A stretch of 64,000 nucleotides of DNA from Aldrovandia affinis (Eukaryota; Chordata; Actinopteri; Notacanthiformes; Halosauridae). Location of the stretch: positions 6,206,001-6,270,000 of the forward strand of contig JAINUG010000011.1 of the NCBI GenBank assembly GCA_029706075.1, written 5' to 3'. The position numbers and the translations under genes are program-made. Shown here piece by piece: positions 1-12,300 of this stretch (positions within the stretch are counted from its first letter, which is position 1; each line of letters opens with the position of its first letter). Under the pieces are notes generated by a model that was given only the letters and a program-made list of their open reading frames with translations, was not told the origin of the DNA and did no database searches.

Positions 1-1300
1 AGGAAGACGAATGGTGTCAATACTGCCCATTAAAAGGACCACACGGTCTCCGGTCCCTTGAGCCACGTGATAGATGATTATCTCCTGCTGTGACAGGCAG
101 TGGGAAACGGTGGCTCTCTCCCGCAGAGGCGAGGGGGGGGTTTCAACGTCGCGGTATTGACACTTTCCAGATAACGGCACGCTGGATAATGAGTCTCGGC
201 GCTACTCTCCTGGCTGCTGTTCGTCTGGCACGCGATCCAATCTCGCTGTCACAGGATGGAGACGGCCTATCTGCGGCCCTTCTCCTTGGCGAGCCCATTA
301 AACCCGCTAACCCGCCACACGTGGGCGTCAACGGGAGGTACCGTGAAAGGGTTTATTACGAGAGCCAGGAGCCACACTCAGTCTCTGCAGCATGCTGAGC
401 GAGAAAAGCGCCAGCTTCCCCACCCCCCGTGGGCTCTGAGTAATTTGCCCTTGCTGCTTTTGAGCTTCAATTGACTCCCACTGCTTTGCGGCTGGCTTGT
501 TTCCGCCCTAGGCCATTTCAGAAAAAATTATATAAATAAATAAAATCTCAATGAGCTCGTTCGTGCGGATTTCTGCGAGGCGTCTCTCCCTGTGTTGTGT
601 CTAAAGTTGAATTGGTAAACTTGAATCCAATCCTTAACCTTTGACCCGAATTGAAAATTGGAAAATGGTCCCTTAATGATAGCTATTTCCTGTTTGCGCT
701 GATAATATTTGCCAATTACAAACAATGTTTTCTTCACAGAGCACACAGAATTTTGTAATGGCTGCATTTTTATATCCCGCGAAAAAACCTTCAAGTTAGA
801 GCCATCGGACTAGTTGCTCACATAAATGAATTCTTCTCTTGCTGGTCAGGTAACATTTCTGGGTTTATTAATTACAATATTGGATAAACTGACCTGAATG
901 AACGACGATAGCTACACGACCTCAGCTTAAGTCGCACAATCCTCCTCTCTAAACATGGTATCACCCAATGCTTCTTCAAGTTACCCTTTTTCTACTGGTT
1001 AATTAATTGAAAGTGTCAATCTTGTCATGGTAATGTGTTTATATTGTAATGTGGGTTTTGCCAGTGTTTGGAGCTGTATGAAGAATTATCAGACCTAGCT
1101 TTTGTCACAGCTATCCATTCTCTGTATAGGATCAGCTGTTGTGCAACTGCCAAGGCGTGTACATGCGGAGCTGAGCAGGGAAACTAGGGGATAGAGGAGG
1201 GCCATGTGGCACGGCAGGGCACGCATGAATTTCATTCTACAGGCTGTCATAGTTAGTGAAAGCAAACCTGTCCAACAACACGGCCAAAGTAGTCATCATA
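1..1300. other. Unique intergenic sequence, no gene found
   Basis: No transposon motif, RNA gene or convincing exon was seen. The first 480 bases are noticeably GC-richer than the following kilobase and contain a CACGTG core near 318 and a G-run near 135. The open frames here are short and show no recognisable domain. The left part could be regulatory or an unrecognised non-coding exon, but nothing in the sequence decides that. Confidence 0.5.
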
Positions 1301-1305
1301 CAAAT

Positions 1306-1319
1306 GCACACACACACAT

Positions 1320-1359
<40 letters not shown>

Positions 1360-1470
1360 GTACATTCACATATGCTCTCACACACATACTCACATGCATT
1401 TTCACACATGCTCTTTCTCTCTCTCATACACACACACATGCACACACACATGCACATGCTGTCTCTCTCC
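1306..1470. repeat. CA-rich microsatellite
   Basis: Compound (CA)n array with interspersed CATA, CTCA and CATG units, followed by a short CT run. The purest block lies around 1328-1357. Open frames across it translate to His/Thr repeats and are artefacts of the repeat. Confidence 0.97.
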
Positions 1471-3918
1471 ATGTGATGTGAAGCTGTGAGCCATTGCAGA
1501 AGAGCCTGTGTGTGTTCTTCTCATTCACAAGGATGGAGGGGTAAAGGCATTGAGCACTTCGTCAGCTTGACTTTATAGATGCCAGCACAAGACTTATATT
1601 TCAAGTCTTTTCAGAGTTAAACTATTTGCCACCAAACTTCTTGCTTTGTTGAATTGTGGCGAGTTGCTTATAAAAACAAAACACGAAATTATGGAGCTGG
1701 AAATGGAAGTCATTACAATGCCCTATTTTGAAAAAATTCAATAAATATGAAAGCAGCCAATTAGTATGAAGAAGCAACCAAAAATAACACAAATACAATA
1801 CATTCGTTAGTCGGCATTAAATAATGGCTTTTAAGAAAATGTGCTAATCCCAAGATATTAAGATCTTTCAGATGCCTTCATTAAAGACTTTTCAGAGCAT
1901 ATTAATAAAACGCCTTAGTCACAATACTGTAAGAAGGTATGAATTTTCATTTGCACTTCCTGTTAATCTGTGGGATACAAAATTAATAGTTTTTACCTAA
2001 TTCAATTTTTACTTTAACCAGAGATCTATAGCTGTCAGCTGAGGTCAAAGCCCCCAAAAATGTTTTCCTTACGTGTCATACATCACTGGATTTAAGTGTT
2101 GACAGCCATGTATTACGTAAAAAACATGGAGATTTTCTCTTTTCTTGTAAATATTTTTGGAGGCGAGGGTTTCACACGGCAATTCAAACCGTCCAGCTGG
2201 AATGGCCAGCCCAGTAGAGATGATTGGTTTCGAATGATCTAGAATCCTGCCAGCAGAGCATGACATCATCAGAGGGCTGATGATGAGGAGAAGCAGGTCA
2301 TGCAGTGCGGTTGTGCCTGGCAACGCAGGGTTGCTGGTGGAAATGGGCCCTGTTCCTGGATCAGTGAGCTCTGCTGCCTTCCACGGCTTACCTTTGCACC
2401 AATCCAGGAAGCCTAGTGAGACATCGGCCTGGATTAAATCAACATTTTGTCTTCGGGTTCAAGTGTTTCTTTTCCCTCACAAACACAGGAAGATAAATAT
2501 GACAGCATTATTACACAGTGGCTTTATTTTTTTATTACACACAACATTTAGGAATGCACAGCACACAGAATTAGATTAATGTCAGATTTCTCAAATATAA
2601 AGATTCCGATGACCAAAAGAAATCATGAAATGATTTTTTCCCCCCTTATCTTTTAAATTATTTCTCTCCAGAGCTGGAGGGCCGCAAATAGGAACTCAGT
2701 GTGAAATTAACACTTTTAAAGGATTTTAAAAAAATTGTATCACCCTGGTTAATGTCAATTTTATGGTGACCAAATTGCTGTGAAATAGCCTACATCAAAA
2801 CTCAAAGCAAGTATCAAGATAGATTTAAAATGTCTATGCATTACGAAATATATAGTGAACAAAAGGATAACAACAATGGCAAATCAGGAAGGAGATTTAG
2901 AGACATTCAGGTTCTGTCCACGACTGCCCTCACTATATACAGTATTGTACATTCTTGACAGTACTTTAAAATATATAGCAGTGGTAATTTATATAAAATG
3001 AATGAATCAATAAATCAATTACAAATGGCTTTTTTTGCATTTTGTATCATTACATAAATACACACGATGTGGAAACTAATTCAACTATCATTACAAAAAA
3101 AAAAAAAAAAAAATAATTGTAGATTAAATACAGTTTCTAATACATGGGGGAAACAAATATGAGTTATATTGATATTGATATATGATATATTTAAAATGTA
3201 ATGGTGATTCATAATGGTGAACAAGAAGGGCAACGTTTTTACTTCTTTCCAGCTACAACATCAAGGATGCTCTCTCTTTCTCTCATATACACTACACACA
3301 TACTTACTGTAATGTAAATAATGTTTGTCATTTAATCTGGGTGCAGCTTCAACTAAGAAAAGGGAATCCAAATATAATATTGATGTGACATGGTTTGAAG
3401 TATTAAGAGATAGTACACGAGTAAACACAAATTAATTAACTAAATAGAAAAATGTACACAGCCTGAAAATTGCACTGAGGAGATAAGTATTCAGACTGAG
3501 TGTGTTTCTCCATGTAGCGACTGAAATTATTTAAAATTATTTAACCACATTTTGAGTGACAGAGTCTCTGTAAGTCTTAAAGCAAGCAGTTTGCAGTGCT
3601 GCTCACACTGTATTAGCAATGTAAGGGCTTGTGTAATGTGGGCAAAAATCCATTATGTCAAAACCAATTTCCTGTGCCTTGAAAAACAAATAGCTCTTTC
3701 AAACCAAGGAAGAAAAGAATTAAGAAAATTGCACATTTAAGAATGAAATGATTTGACATTTTGGACCACCGTGAAAAAAGGAAACAAAAGTAATCATGTA
3801 ATATTTACATTGCTTACAGTACATAACCCATTGTTGCCTCTTTGTTATTTCAATAGAAATGCTAAAAATATAAATATATACGTAAATAAGTAAAGAAATT
3901 ATAAAGACACACAAGTCT
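1471..3918. other. Unique A/T-rich intergenic sequence
   Basis: No gene or recognisable transposon was seen. It contains an A homopolymer at about 3095-3113, which could be the tail of an old retroposon, although no LINE or SINE body was recognised before it. A moderately GC-rich block at about 2160-2440 is free of repeats and has short CATCATCAG/CTGATGATG inverted motifs near 2265-2285. Confidence 0.5.
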
Positions 3919-3922
3919 TATA

Positions 3923-5146
3923 CACTGCCCGTCCAAAAAAAGTCACACACTCTAATATTTTGTTGGACTGCCTTTAGCTTTGATTACGGCACGCATTCGC
4001 CATGGCATGATTTCGATAAGCTTCTGCAATGTCACAACATTTATTTCCATCCAGAGTTGCATACATTTTTCGCCAAGATCTTGTATTGATGATGGGAGAG
4101 TTGGACCGCTGCGCAAAGTCTTCTCCAGCACATCCCAAAGATTCTCAATGGGGTTAAGGTCTGGACTCTGTGGGGGTCAATCCCTGTGTGAAAATGCTCC
4201 CTGAACCACTCTTTCACAATTTAAGCCCGATGAATCGTGGCATTGTCATCTTGGAATATGCCCGTGCCATCAGGGAAGAAAAATCCATTGATGGAAAAAC
4301 CTGGTCATTCAGTATATTCAGGTAGTCAGCTGACCTCATTCTTTGGGCACATAACGTTGCTGAACCTAGACCTGACCAACTGCAGCAACCCCAGATCATA
4401 ACACTGCCCCCACAGGCTTGTACGGTAGGCACTAGGCATGATGGGTGCATCACTTCATCCGCCTCTCTTCTTACCCTGATGCGCCCATCACTCTGGAACA
4501 GGGTAAATCTGGACTCATCAGACCACATGACCTTCTTCCATTGCTCCAGAGTCCAATCTTTATGCTCCCTAGCAAATTGAAGCCTTTTTTTCCGATTAGC
4601 CTCACTGACAAGTGGTTTTCTTAAGGCTACACAGCTGTTTAGTCCCAATCCCTTGAGTTCCCTCCGCATTGTGCATGTGGAAATGCTCTTACTTTCACTA
4701 TTAAACATAGCCGTGAGTTCTACTGTTGATTTTTTACGATATGATTTCACCAAACGTTTAAGTGATTGCCGATCACGATCATTCAAGATTTTTTTCCAAC
4801 CACATTTCTTCCTCGAAGATGATGGTTCACCACTATCCTTCCAGGTTTTAATAATGCGTTGGACAGTTCTTAACCCAATTTTAGTAGTTTCAGCAATCTC
4901 CTTAGTTGTTTTCTTTGCTTGATGCAGGCCAATAATTTGACCCTTCTGAAACAGATTAACATATTTTCCACGACCACAGGATATGTCTTCCGACATGGTT
5001 GTTTAAGAAATGAGAATCTACTCACTGCATCAGTTAGGGTTAAATAACTTGTTGCCAGCTAAAACATATTAATATGTTATACAATGGAAGGCTCTTACCT
5101 ATTTGCTTAGTTAAATCCAGGTGGTGACTTTTTTTTGGCCAGACAG
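3923..5146 (-). mobile_element. Tc1-like DNA transposon, full length, degenerate
   Basis: Both ends are present. The left end begins CACTGCCCGTCC with an A-run and AGTCAC; the right end, read in reverse, begins CTGTCTGGCC with the same A-run and AGTCAC. Each end abuts a TA dinucleotide (3921-3922 and 5147-5148), as expected for the TA target duplication of Tc1/mariner elements. Length is about 1.22 kb and the transposase runs on the minus strand. The single gene carries a frameshift and a stop, so the copy is dead. Confidence 0.93.
3952..4996 (-). pseudogene. Tc1-like transposase (frameshifted)
   Basis: This encoded the cut-and-paste DDE transposase that binds the terminal repeats and inserts the element at TA. 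From the ATG at 4996 the frame is open for 260 residues. It starts with a paired-like helix-turn-helix region (KGQIIGLHQAKKTTKEIAET), then reaches the first catalytic aspartate in MWSDESRFTLF and the GGSVMIWGC motif. Near 4280 a frameshift ends the frame early. The second catalytic motif (GIFQDDNATIH) is in another frame, followed by a stop at about 4231-4233. The third motif (DLNPIENLW) and the C-terminus remain readable down to a stop at 3952-3954. All three catalytic residues survive, so the copy was probably lost through the frameshift and stop rather than active-site decay. About 340 residues would be normal for the family. Confidence 0.92.
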
Positions 5147-5205
5147 TATATGTAACCTTACAGGAGAGTTCAGTTTGTCTATGAATTCTCTTGATATTTA
5201 GTTGA

Positions 5206-5805
5206 TGCCTCAATCACCATGGAAGGCTCCATAGTGTCTCTGTCCCGGTCTACCAGGAACCTTGGTTTGACTCTGGACAACCAGCTGTGCTTCTCGGGGC
5301 GCATCGCAGCAATCACCCGGACCTGCCTATTCTCCCTCCACAACATTCAGGGAATTTGCCCAAGGGGCCACACAACTTCTGGTCCAGACTTTGGTAATCT
5401 CACATCTGGACTACTACAATACCTTGCTGGCAGGCTTACCGGCCTGTACGATCTAGCCACTGCAACAAGTGCAGAATGCTGACGCATGTCACTCCACTAC
5501 TCACCACACTTCACTGGCTCCCTATAGCAACAGATATCAAATTTAAATCACTGGTGCTGGCATATCAGGCCGCAAGGGCTGCTCCCTGCTACCTCCAGAC
5601 ATTCATCACACCCTACACCGCAGCTAAACCCCTCCGCTCTACCTCCTCTGGCAAACTGATTGTTCCATCCCTTCGGGCGCCCGGCTTGCCTCTTCTCTGT
5701 CCCGACCCCCCGGTGGTGGAATGATCTTCCGCACTCAGTCAGCACCGTGGAATCACTGGCCATCTTCCGCAAGAGATTAAAAACACCTTTTCACTAGCAC
5801 TGACA
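5206..5805 (+). pseudogene. L2-type LINE ORF2 fragment (C-terminal part of reverse transcriptase)
   Basis: Two overlapping frames (5219-5482 and 5476-5724) read as the end of a non-LTR retrotransposon ORF2. The first contains LGLTLDNQLCF, the region downstream of the reverse transcriptase palm. The second contains LTTLHWLPIATDIKFKSLVL, a hallmark of L2/CR1-clade C-termini, and a degenerate WN(D/H)LP-like region around 5715-5735. The copy is truncated at both ends, with at least one frameshift between the two frames. The segment 5643-5690 is nearly the same as 16180-16225, so both copies belong to one L2 family. No 3' tail is present here. Confidence 0.85.
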
Positions 5806-5829
5806 CTCTACATTAATTACTGCCATCAC

Positions 5830-7279
5830 TACTGTTTACATGTTTAAAAATGTAAAAAAACTAAAAAAAAACCTGATACATTGAAATACACAAAAACAGG
5901 TAAAACTTTTCTGTCCCAGCATAGCTTCTTTATATATTCCAAAAAGTAAAGCTGTTGCAATACAACTGTATGAAAATGAAGCTGCCTGGAATTTGTGACT
6001 GCTGTAGCTGTCAATCTAGTGCTTTGACAAAATCAACTGCTGAGTAGAAAATAAAATGACTTCAGGGTAAATTTTAATTGCTGACATGTCTTCTCAAAAA
6101 AAAGAGAAATGTCATTTTAAACTTGACATCCTCGCATGAACTTTTTGATAGTTTGCCATGACAAACGGTACTGAATTCATGACCTTGAAAAAGGAGCAAA
6201 TTAACAGACATACAATGCCATCTGGGTGCCCTGCGGCCACAAAGATTGTTTCATTGTTGCTTAGGTAGTCTAACGAACCTCCCGTACGCAGCATTCGAAT
6301 CTGACTCCCTACACCGCCAACATCTTAAGCAAATAAACATATGAGACACAATTATGATTTAATTAATAGGAGTCTCCCGCTTCAGAGAATTCATACCTTG
6401 GTGGCTCAGATAAAATACAAAACAAAATAAAAAAGGCAGCTCAGACCCCCATTAAAGTCTTGTCGTTTTGCCTCCAGGCTGCATCAAAGCTGATTAGAAT
6501 GTGGGCTGTAAAGGGCCATGCACGTGCACTTCAAAATGTATTTATTCGTATTATTTAAGCTTTGTTTTTTACATGTATTTTTGGGTACGTGTTATGAGTT
6601 TCATATTGTACGGGTCAGTGCAGAAACTCATTCTGTGTGCGTCTACTTCCTGTCTCCCGTCTGGAAGCAGTGCTATGCTTCATTACCTCTCCAATGACAA
6701 GGTGATATTAAGTAAACCCTAGTGGACAGAAGGCCGCTCTCTGCATCTGCACTGCTGTTCGGAGGTCTCAGAGCTGTTCCTCTACTCTCTCATAAGGTTT
6801 TGCACTGCACAAGCAAGACAATTATACACATTCTCTGTTCACAATGTGCTTGTCCACTCTCACACTCATGCACACATGCACACAAATAATGTTATTTCCA
6901 TACTATTTACTGAAGAAATGGGGCAGATATGCTAAATAAAATTGTACATTATTATCAATTTATCTACAGAATATACAGTAATGGTTATGTACTGCATTGT
7001 TGCTCAGTACTGTCTAGCTGCATTTCAAGTACACAAGGTTAACACAAGGCTAATGTGGGGTAAGAGCTGTGTTTAGTTTTAGGTCCAGGGTTAAGCTTAT
7101 TGGAATAGACCTAGGGTTAGTCCAAAAATATCTAACTACTTAAATGACATTGTTTTATATTACATTTGTAACTATGCACTGCAGTAAAAAATGTAATTCA
7201 ATTTAGAAGATGACTTGCTCAATACAAGTTGCAGACAAATACACAATACAATTTATTTATTTTCATTTAATGCTTAAAA
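5830..7279. other. Unique intergenic sequence
   Basis: No gene, transposon end or RNA gene was recognised. It is A/T-rich with scattered poly-A runs. Open frames are at most about 73 codons and lack recognisable domains. Confidence 0.5.
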
Positions 7280-7540
7280 TACACGCAAAAACACACACAC
7301 ACACACATTACTCCTCACAGATTTACAGACTCACATACACACACACACACACACAGATTACTCCTCACAGACCACAGACTCACAGACTCACACACACACA
7401 CACACACAGACCACTCCTTAGAGACTCACAGACACGCACACAAACACACACACACACACACACACATACACATACACACACATACACAGATCACTCCTTA
7501 GAGACTCTCTCCCTCTCATACACACACACACATACCCAGT
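7280..7540. repeat. Compound CA microsatellite
   Basis: Four (CA)n blocks are separated by a repeated spacer containing ATTACTCCTCACAGA or CACTCCTTAGAGACTC. The array therefore has a higher-order structure of roughly 50-90 bases in which the spacers were duplicated along with the CA blocks. Confidence 0.95.
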
Positions 7541-7606
7541 AATCTAATGGGTCACTGCTTGGTCTCATGTTGTTTGGAAGAGCAACATGAAACCTCCTGT
7601 TCACTG

Positions 7607-7714
7607 CTGCTGGCCCAATACATCAGAACACAGCCTACTGCTTCAGGCTGAGTGCTGCTGGGCCGATACAGCAGAACACAGGCTACTGCTTCAGGCTGAG
7701 TGTTGCTGGGTCGT
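7607..7714. repeat. 48-bp tandem repeat, about 2.2 copies
   Basis: A 48-bp unit starting CTGCTGG(C/G)CC and ending TCAGGCTGAGTG is repeated twice, with a partial third copy. Only a few substitutions separate the copies. Because 48 is a multiple of three, a 65-codon frame (7587-7784) stays open and shows a 16-residue repeat with LLLQAECCW. There is no other sign that it is coding. Confidence 0.9.
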
Positions 7715-7784
7715 TTGGTGTCAGGGAAGTGTTAGGGAAGTCAAATCTCCATATAAGGAGATGCCTCTGAATGCCTTCAGCTGA

Positions 7785-8990
7785 CACCGAACCTCACAGC
7801 CCCCCAGCTAAATCTCAGATTGCGTCTACGGGAAACCAGGCACCAATCAGAAAAATACTCATCACCCTTAAATTCCATCCTCATATAACTTCCTGTACTC
7901 ATTACAGAGAAGGAAACGTGTATATATTTTATTAGGTCAATATTAATGACTCCTAGAACTGTGATTCCCAAGGCCCTGGCCCTGAAGGCACGCTCTGCAT
8001 GCTGGCCTTCTTTCAAACTGGTTTGTTTGATGTGTTAACTGTTCCTACCACTTCTCATTAATTGGATTAATCATGAATGAATCGATGTTGACTGATTTCT
8101 GATCTATGTTTGCCATAGCTTGAATGAAAACATGGATCCTGCAGAGGTGATATCAAGGCAGCACACAGCCAGACCTTGTTTGTTCAGCTCAAGAATCCAA
8201 CAGCTGATATCAAGCAAATTCCCCAGGGCCTGGGACTGATCGTGTGTGCTATCAAACCCTTTAATTACACCAATATGCAGATGATAAGACACTCTTAATG
8301 GGCTCCTCATATCAGCCTAGTAACTCGACCATGTGCCATGTAGGGCAAAACAATTGATTCCACTAAACACCTCAATCTGATTGCCGGGTTCCTGTTAAAT
8401 GATACTGTGCAGAACTTTCTATTAGCTTCTTATCATTGCCTTCTACACAAAGACTTTGTCACGTCACTCCACAAATCTTGTTCAGTTCCTACTGCAAACA
8501 TTTAAAGTATATTGTATTTTGTCTGTCTTAAATTTGCAAACTATATTTTTATGTGGTGTCATTCCAATAAAATGAAAGATAAAATGTGCATGTGATAGTA
8601 ATTTTTGCAATAGTAAGCTAGAGAGATGCATGAAAGATGTGAAAGCAATGCTTTTGACCCAAACCACTACAAATGCCAAAGTTGTTAAATTGTTGTCTTG
8701 TAAATGATGAGGCACATGCATCAAGGAATTAACTCTTGCAGTACTTGTGCTTAGGCCTTAGCATGACATGAATACGTCATTATCTGTCTGTGACTTGTAT
8801 CCACCATTCCGATAGCCAGGAACACAACTTACAACCCTTAATAATACCAGGGAAAAGCATCAAATTTAATTTTAATCATTTCAGTTAGTTTCACCCTTGT
8901 TTGTCACATGATGTATTTTTTCATATCCAATGGCACAACAGTGTACTTTAAATATCACAAATGTGTAATTTCCCATGTACCACAGAGACA
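7785..8990. other. Unique intergenic sequence
   Basis: No gene or transposon was recognised. The sequence has mixed composition and no long repeats or inverted repeats were seen. Confidence 0.5.
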
Positions 8991-8999
8991 GATATTTAG

Positions 9000-9320
9000 C
9001 CCAATAAACACCTCCCACCCCCTTCTTTTGTTTTCCCTTAGCAGCAATTATTAGGAGCTAATAGATTTGCAATGTTGTAATACGCTGATCCAATTACAGG
9101 ATGTGCATCAGTAATTAACTTCTAGCTAAAAATAACAATAATGCAGATTACATACATTAATACTCATATAATTAGTGTATTCTGTCAGTCAGGGAACAAT
9201 TACTGTGATTGCTACTGTGTTTACAGAATGTCTTGCCAGATGGATCTGAACCAACAAGGAGTTTTAATTATTGCAATAAAATAACCCAATTACAAATCAC
9301 ACATTCAATAGAGATGGTGT
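9000..9320. other. Candidate conserved non-coding element rich in homeodomain-type sites
   Basis: The block is free of recognisable repeats and dense in TAAT/ATTA cores: GCAATTATTAG, AGCTAATAG, CCAATTACAG, AGTAATTAAC, TTTTAATTATTG. It lacks open frames. Such motif density is typical of developmental enhancers in fish, but A/T-rich DNA also yields these motifs by chance, and conservation cannot be tested from one sequence. Confidence 0.3.
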
Positions 9321-12300
9321 ACCAATGGAGAATCGATGGACACCATCATCAGAAATGAAGAAAAATAGAAACTGACAGAGAGAGAAAAGGGAAATTAGCC
9401 ATTAATGAGACCCCGTGTGTACCCTGTGAAATGCGGGCTTTCTGAATTGTGTCCCTAGGGTTGCCATAGTTGCCATGATCCCGATTCGGCAGGATTTCTC
9501 AGGGTCACTGCATGGTCAGTGCGGGTGGCTAAGGTGGAATTCTAACTTCCATCAATGTATTTGCTTTCGCGTTTGCTTCTGGGGGAAAAAGATATACCTA
9601 CAGTTTATTTTTTTTTGTCCATTGACATTGTGTGGGTCATTGCCACAGAGGTGGCGGTATAACATGATGGCCCTGTGGCTACCATGCTCTTGCCACTTGC
9701 TGATGGCCAGTGTGGGCCTGCCAGAGATTGGGTCAAATTCAGATGTCTCCAGGCCGATATAGAATCCTCTAGGCAATCATTGCTGATGTAATCTCTCACT
9801 GTACACTACGCTGTTCCCCTTACTGTCTCGTGCCTTTATATCCCCCACTTAAAAAGATTCAAAGGCTTCCCATCACCAAAGTGGAATTTCTGAGCCCGAG
9901 ACAAACAGAAGCCAGCCCCAAACATAGCTTGGGTGTGGACCCAAGTGTGGATACCAAAACCCCCACAGCTATCAAATCTGAGAATGCAAGACAGGCAGCG
10001 AGGACCGCTTTACCCACAATTCCCTGAAGGGTGTGGGGAAGTAAACAATGTCCAATTGCCACACACCTTGATGTCAGCAGGCGGCAGGCATTCAGATGTC
10101 AGAGTGCAAATGCTAAACATGCTTGACATCCTTCTAGTTATGACCAACAGGTGTCTACAGTGGCTGTGCTGACCCCGTTTCCTTCGGGAATCCTACACTG
10201 TATAGAGAGGAACATGAGCACCACGTACTGGGTGGTAACTGAACCTCCTACAAATGGGATATGGCATTAACTGCAGCACCAGTTTAAATCTGACATTTTG
10301 ACAGACAGAATGAAATGGCTGTTTAAAAAGGCATAAATTCTGTGTATTTCCTTTTACAGTAGGGGCCTGTGTTAAAAAAAAAGATTCTGATGATTTTTAA
10401 TCTGAGCTATGAAAGGGTCAAGAGTCTGTGACAGCGAACGCCTGCTGTCGCTTACAGTAACGAGCCAAGACAAAGTATTGACAAAACTTCTGGGAATCTG
10501 CACACAGTCCCTGTGGAGCAAGGAGAGTTAGAACAGCGCTCTGCTTTGGTCTCTCTGGCCGCAGTATTGGCTTTCCTCCGCCAGCATACTCTTGTCAATG
10601 ACAGCGGAATGCATTGGTTTCAGAGCTGAAGCTCCTGCCGCCCCCACTCTCCACCCCCCTCTTTAGAAAAGCCTCAAGATCCAGGAAGTCTTTCATTGTG
10701 CACAGTGGTGTCTCCAATGTGGTATTAAAACAGTTTGCCCGAAGGCACTCTATGAAAAACTCTGAATTCTTTGTTCGGTGTCAGGGTGGGTAGAGACACT
10801 GATCTCAGATTTTGCATCACAACAATGTGCTTAAGTAAAGTTTCTCATAAACACAAGTTGCTAAGTGCAGCGTTTGTGAACACCTGCATGCGCAACCAAG
10901 TGTTACAAAGGTGTTGACTGCTTGTCAGGAGAGAGCGGTTAGAGAACATAAAGGCTGAGAATTGCTGATGCCCAACCCCCAAAAAAAAAAAAAAAAAAAA
11001 AATGTCCCCACTTCATTAATGAGTTTTTACTGCCTTCTTGCTCTCAAAATAGTTTTGATGTATTTATTTTTTGCTGTAATTATAGAGAACAGACCCTTTC
11101 AGTGAACCATATCTTAATTTCTCAGAAAACAGTGCAGGGCTGAACTGGGCAATCTCCTGACCAAGCTTAATGCGCAAAAGTGGGGGAAGCTCAAAGCTGC
11201 ACAGGCCCTGCCAGGCACATGGGCAGCTAATGAATGAGATTACTGTTAATGACATGCACGCAGGAGCCCCTCAACTCAAATGAGCAGTTATTCCATATCA
11301 AACCATTATCCGCTCAATCGAATTAGGCTCCGGCTTCGGTCCCCTGCTAGCGCTAACTCTAGTCAAGAGCCTAAGGATCACACAAGGTGTGGCGGGTGTG
11401 CAAGCCCTCTGCTGCAGCTGTGTGTTTTTCCAGTGCAGAATTTTGACGTGTTAATTAGGGCTGAGGGTTAGTGTTGGGGGGTTCTGGGCTGCAGCTTTTG
11501 GGCCAGGTCATAGCGGGGCACCGGTGAGAGATCGAGACCTGTCTGGGCAGGCCTTACCCACCGTGTGGAGAGTTTACCCTGGTCGAGACTCTGGAGCTGA
11601 GCATTCTTCCTCTGTAAATAGCATGAGACCCGTGGCCAGCACTGGTCTGGTCCCCACGTTTACTCGTCGCTTGACATCTGCTATACTCTCCACACTGGAT
11701 ATTCTGTCATTCAAGAGAAGTCTATTAATAGCTAGAGTAAACATTTGAGTCTAAAAGTTTCCAGAGTAAGTCTCAGACTAGGCTCTCATAATGAGATAAT
11801 GATATGTATATATCATTATGTGTCCTTCTTATTTATACATAATCATATTACTCTGGCACATTTCAAAGGGTCCCATCTGTCACTCACGAGGAGCAGGACC
11901 CAAAGCTTCTGAATGTATTCCTGGATTTTTTGGGGTTTGTCTTGTTGTTGTACTGTATTTCAGCAAATCTCGTGGGAATATATTAATATAAAACTTTTGC
12001 GATTGTCATTTGAAATTAGTTTTCTTTTTTATCAAGAGAAGAATAAGAAGAATAGGAATTACAAGTGCCTTTGGCTTCTTGGTGGGCTCTGTGACAGTAA
12101 AACCAGAAGGCTACAAATAAACAATTTTCACATTCTAAATGACATCACTGAATACAGAAACCTAATCTGGCTCTCTTTAAGGCCCCTACCATGTTTCCCT
12201 ACTCACAAGAAATAGGGAGAAAATGGAAGAAGAAGAAGACTTCCATAAAGTCAAGAGAGTGCTTGAAAATCCATCGACTGTTCAGCTTGAACACACCCCT

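Noticed and set aside
90-474. Overlapping frames of 60-102 codons at the left end
   Set aside because: Frames overlap on both strands, have no recognisable domain and no splice or promoter context. The region may be functional non-coding DNA but not a supported gene.
7587-7784. Possible small repeat protein with a 16-residue unit
   Set aside because: The frame stays open only because the repeat period is a multiple of three; no other coding evidence.
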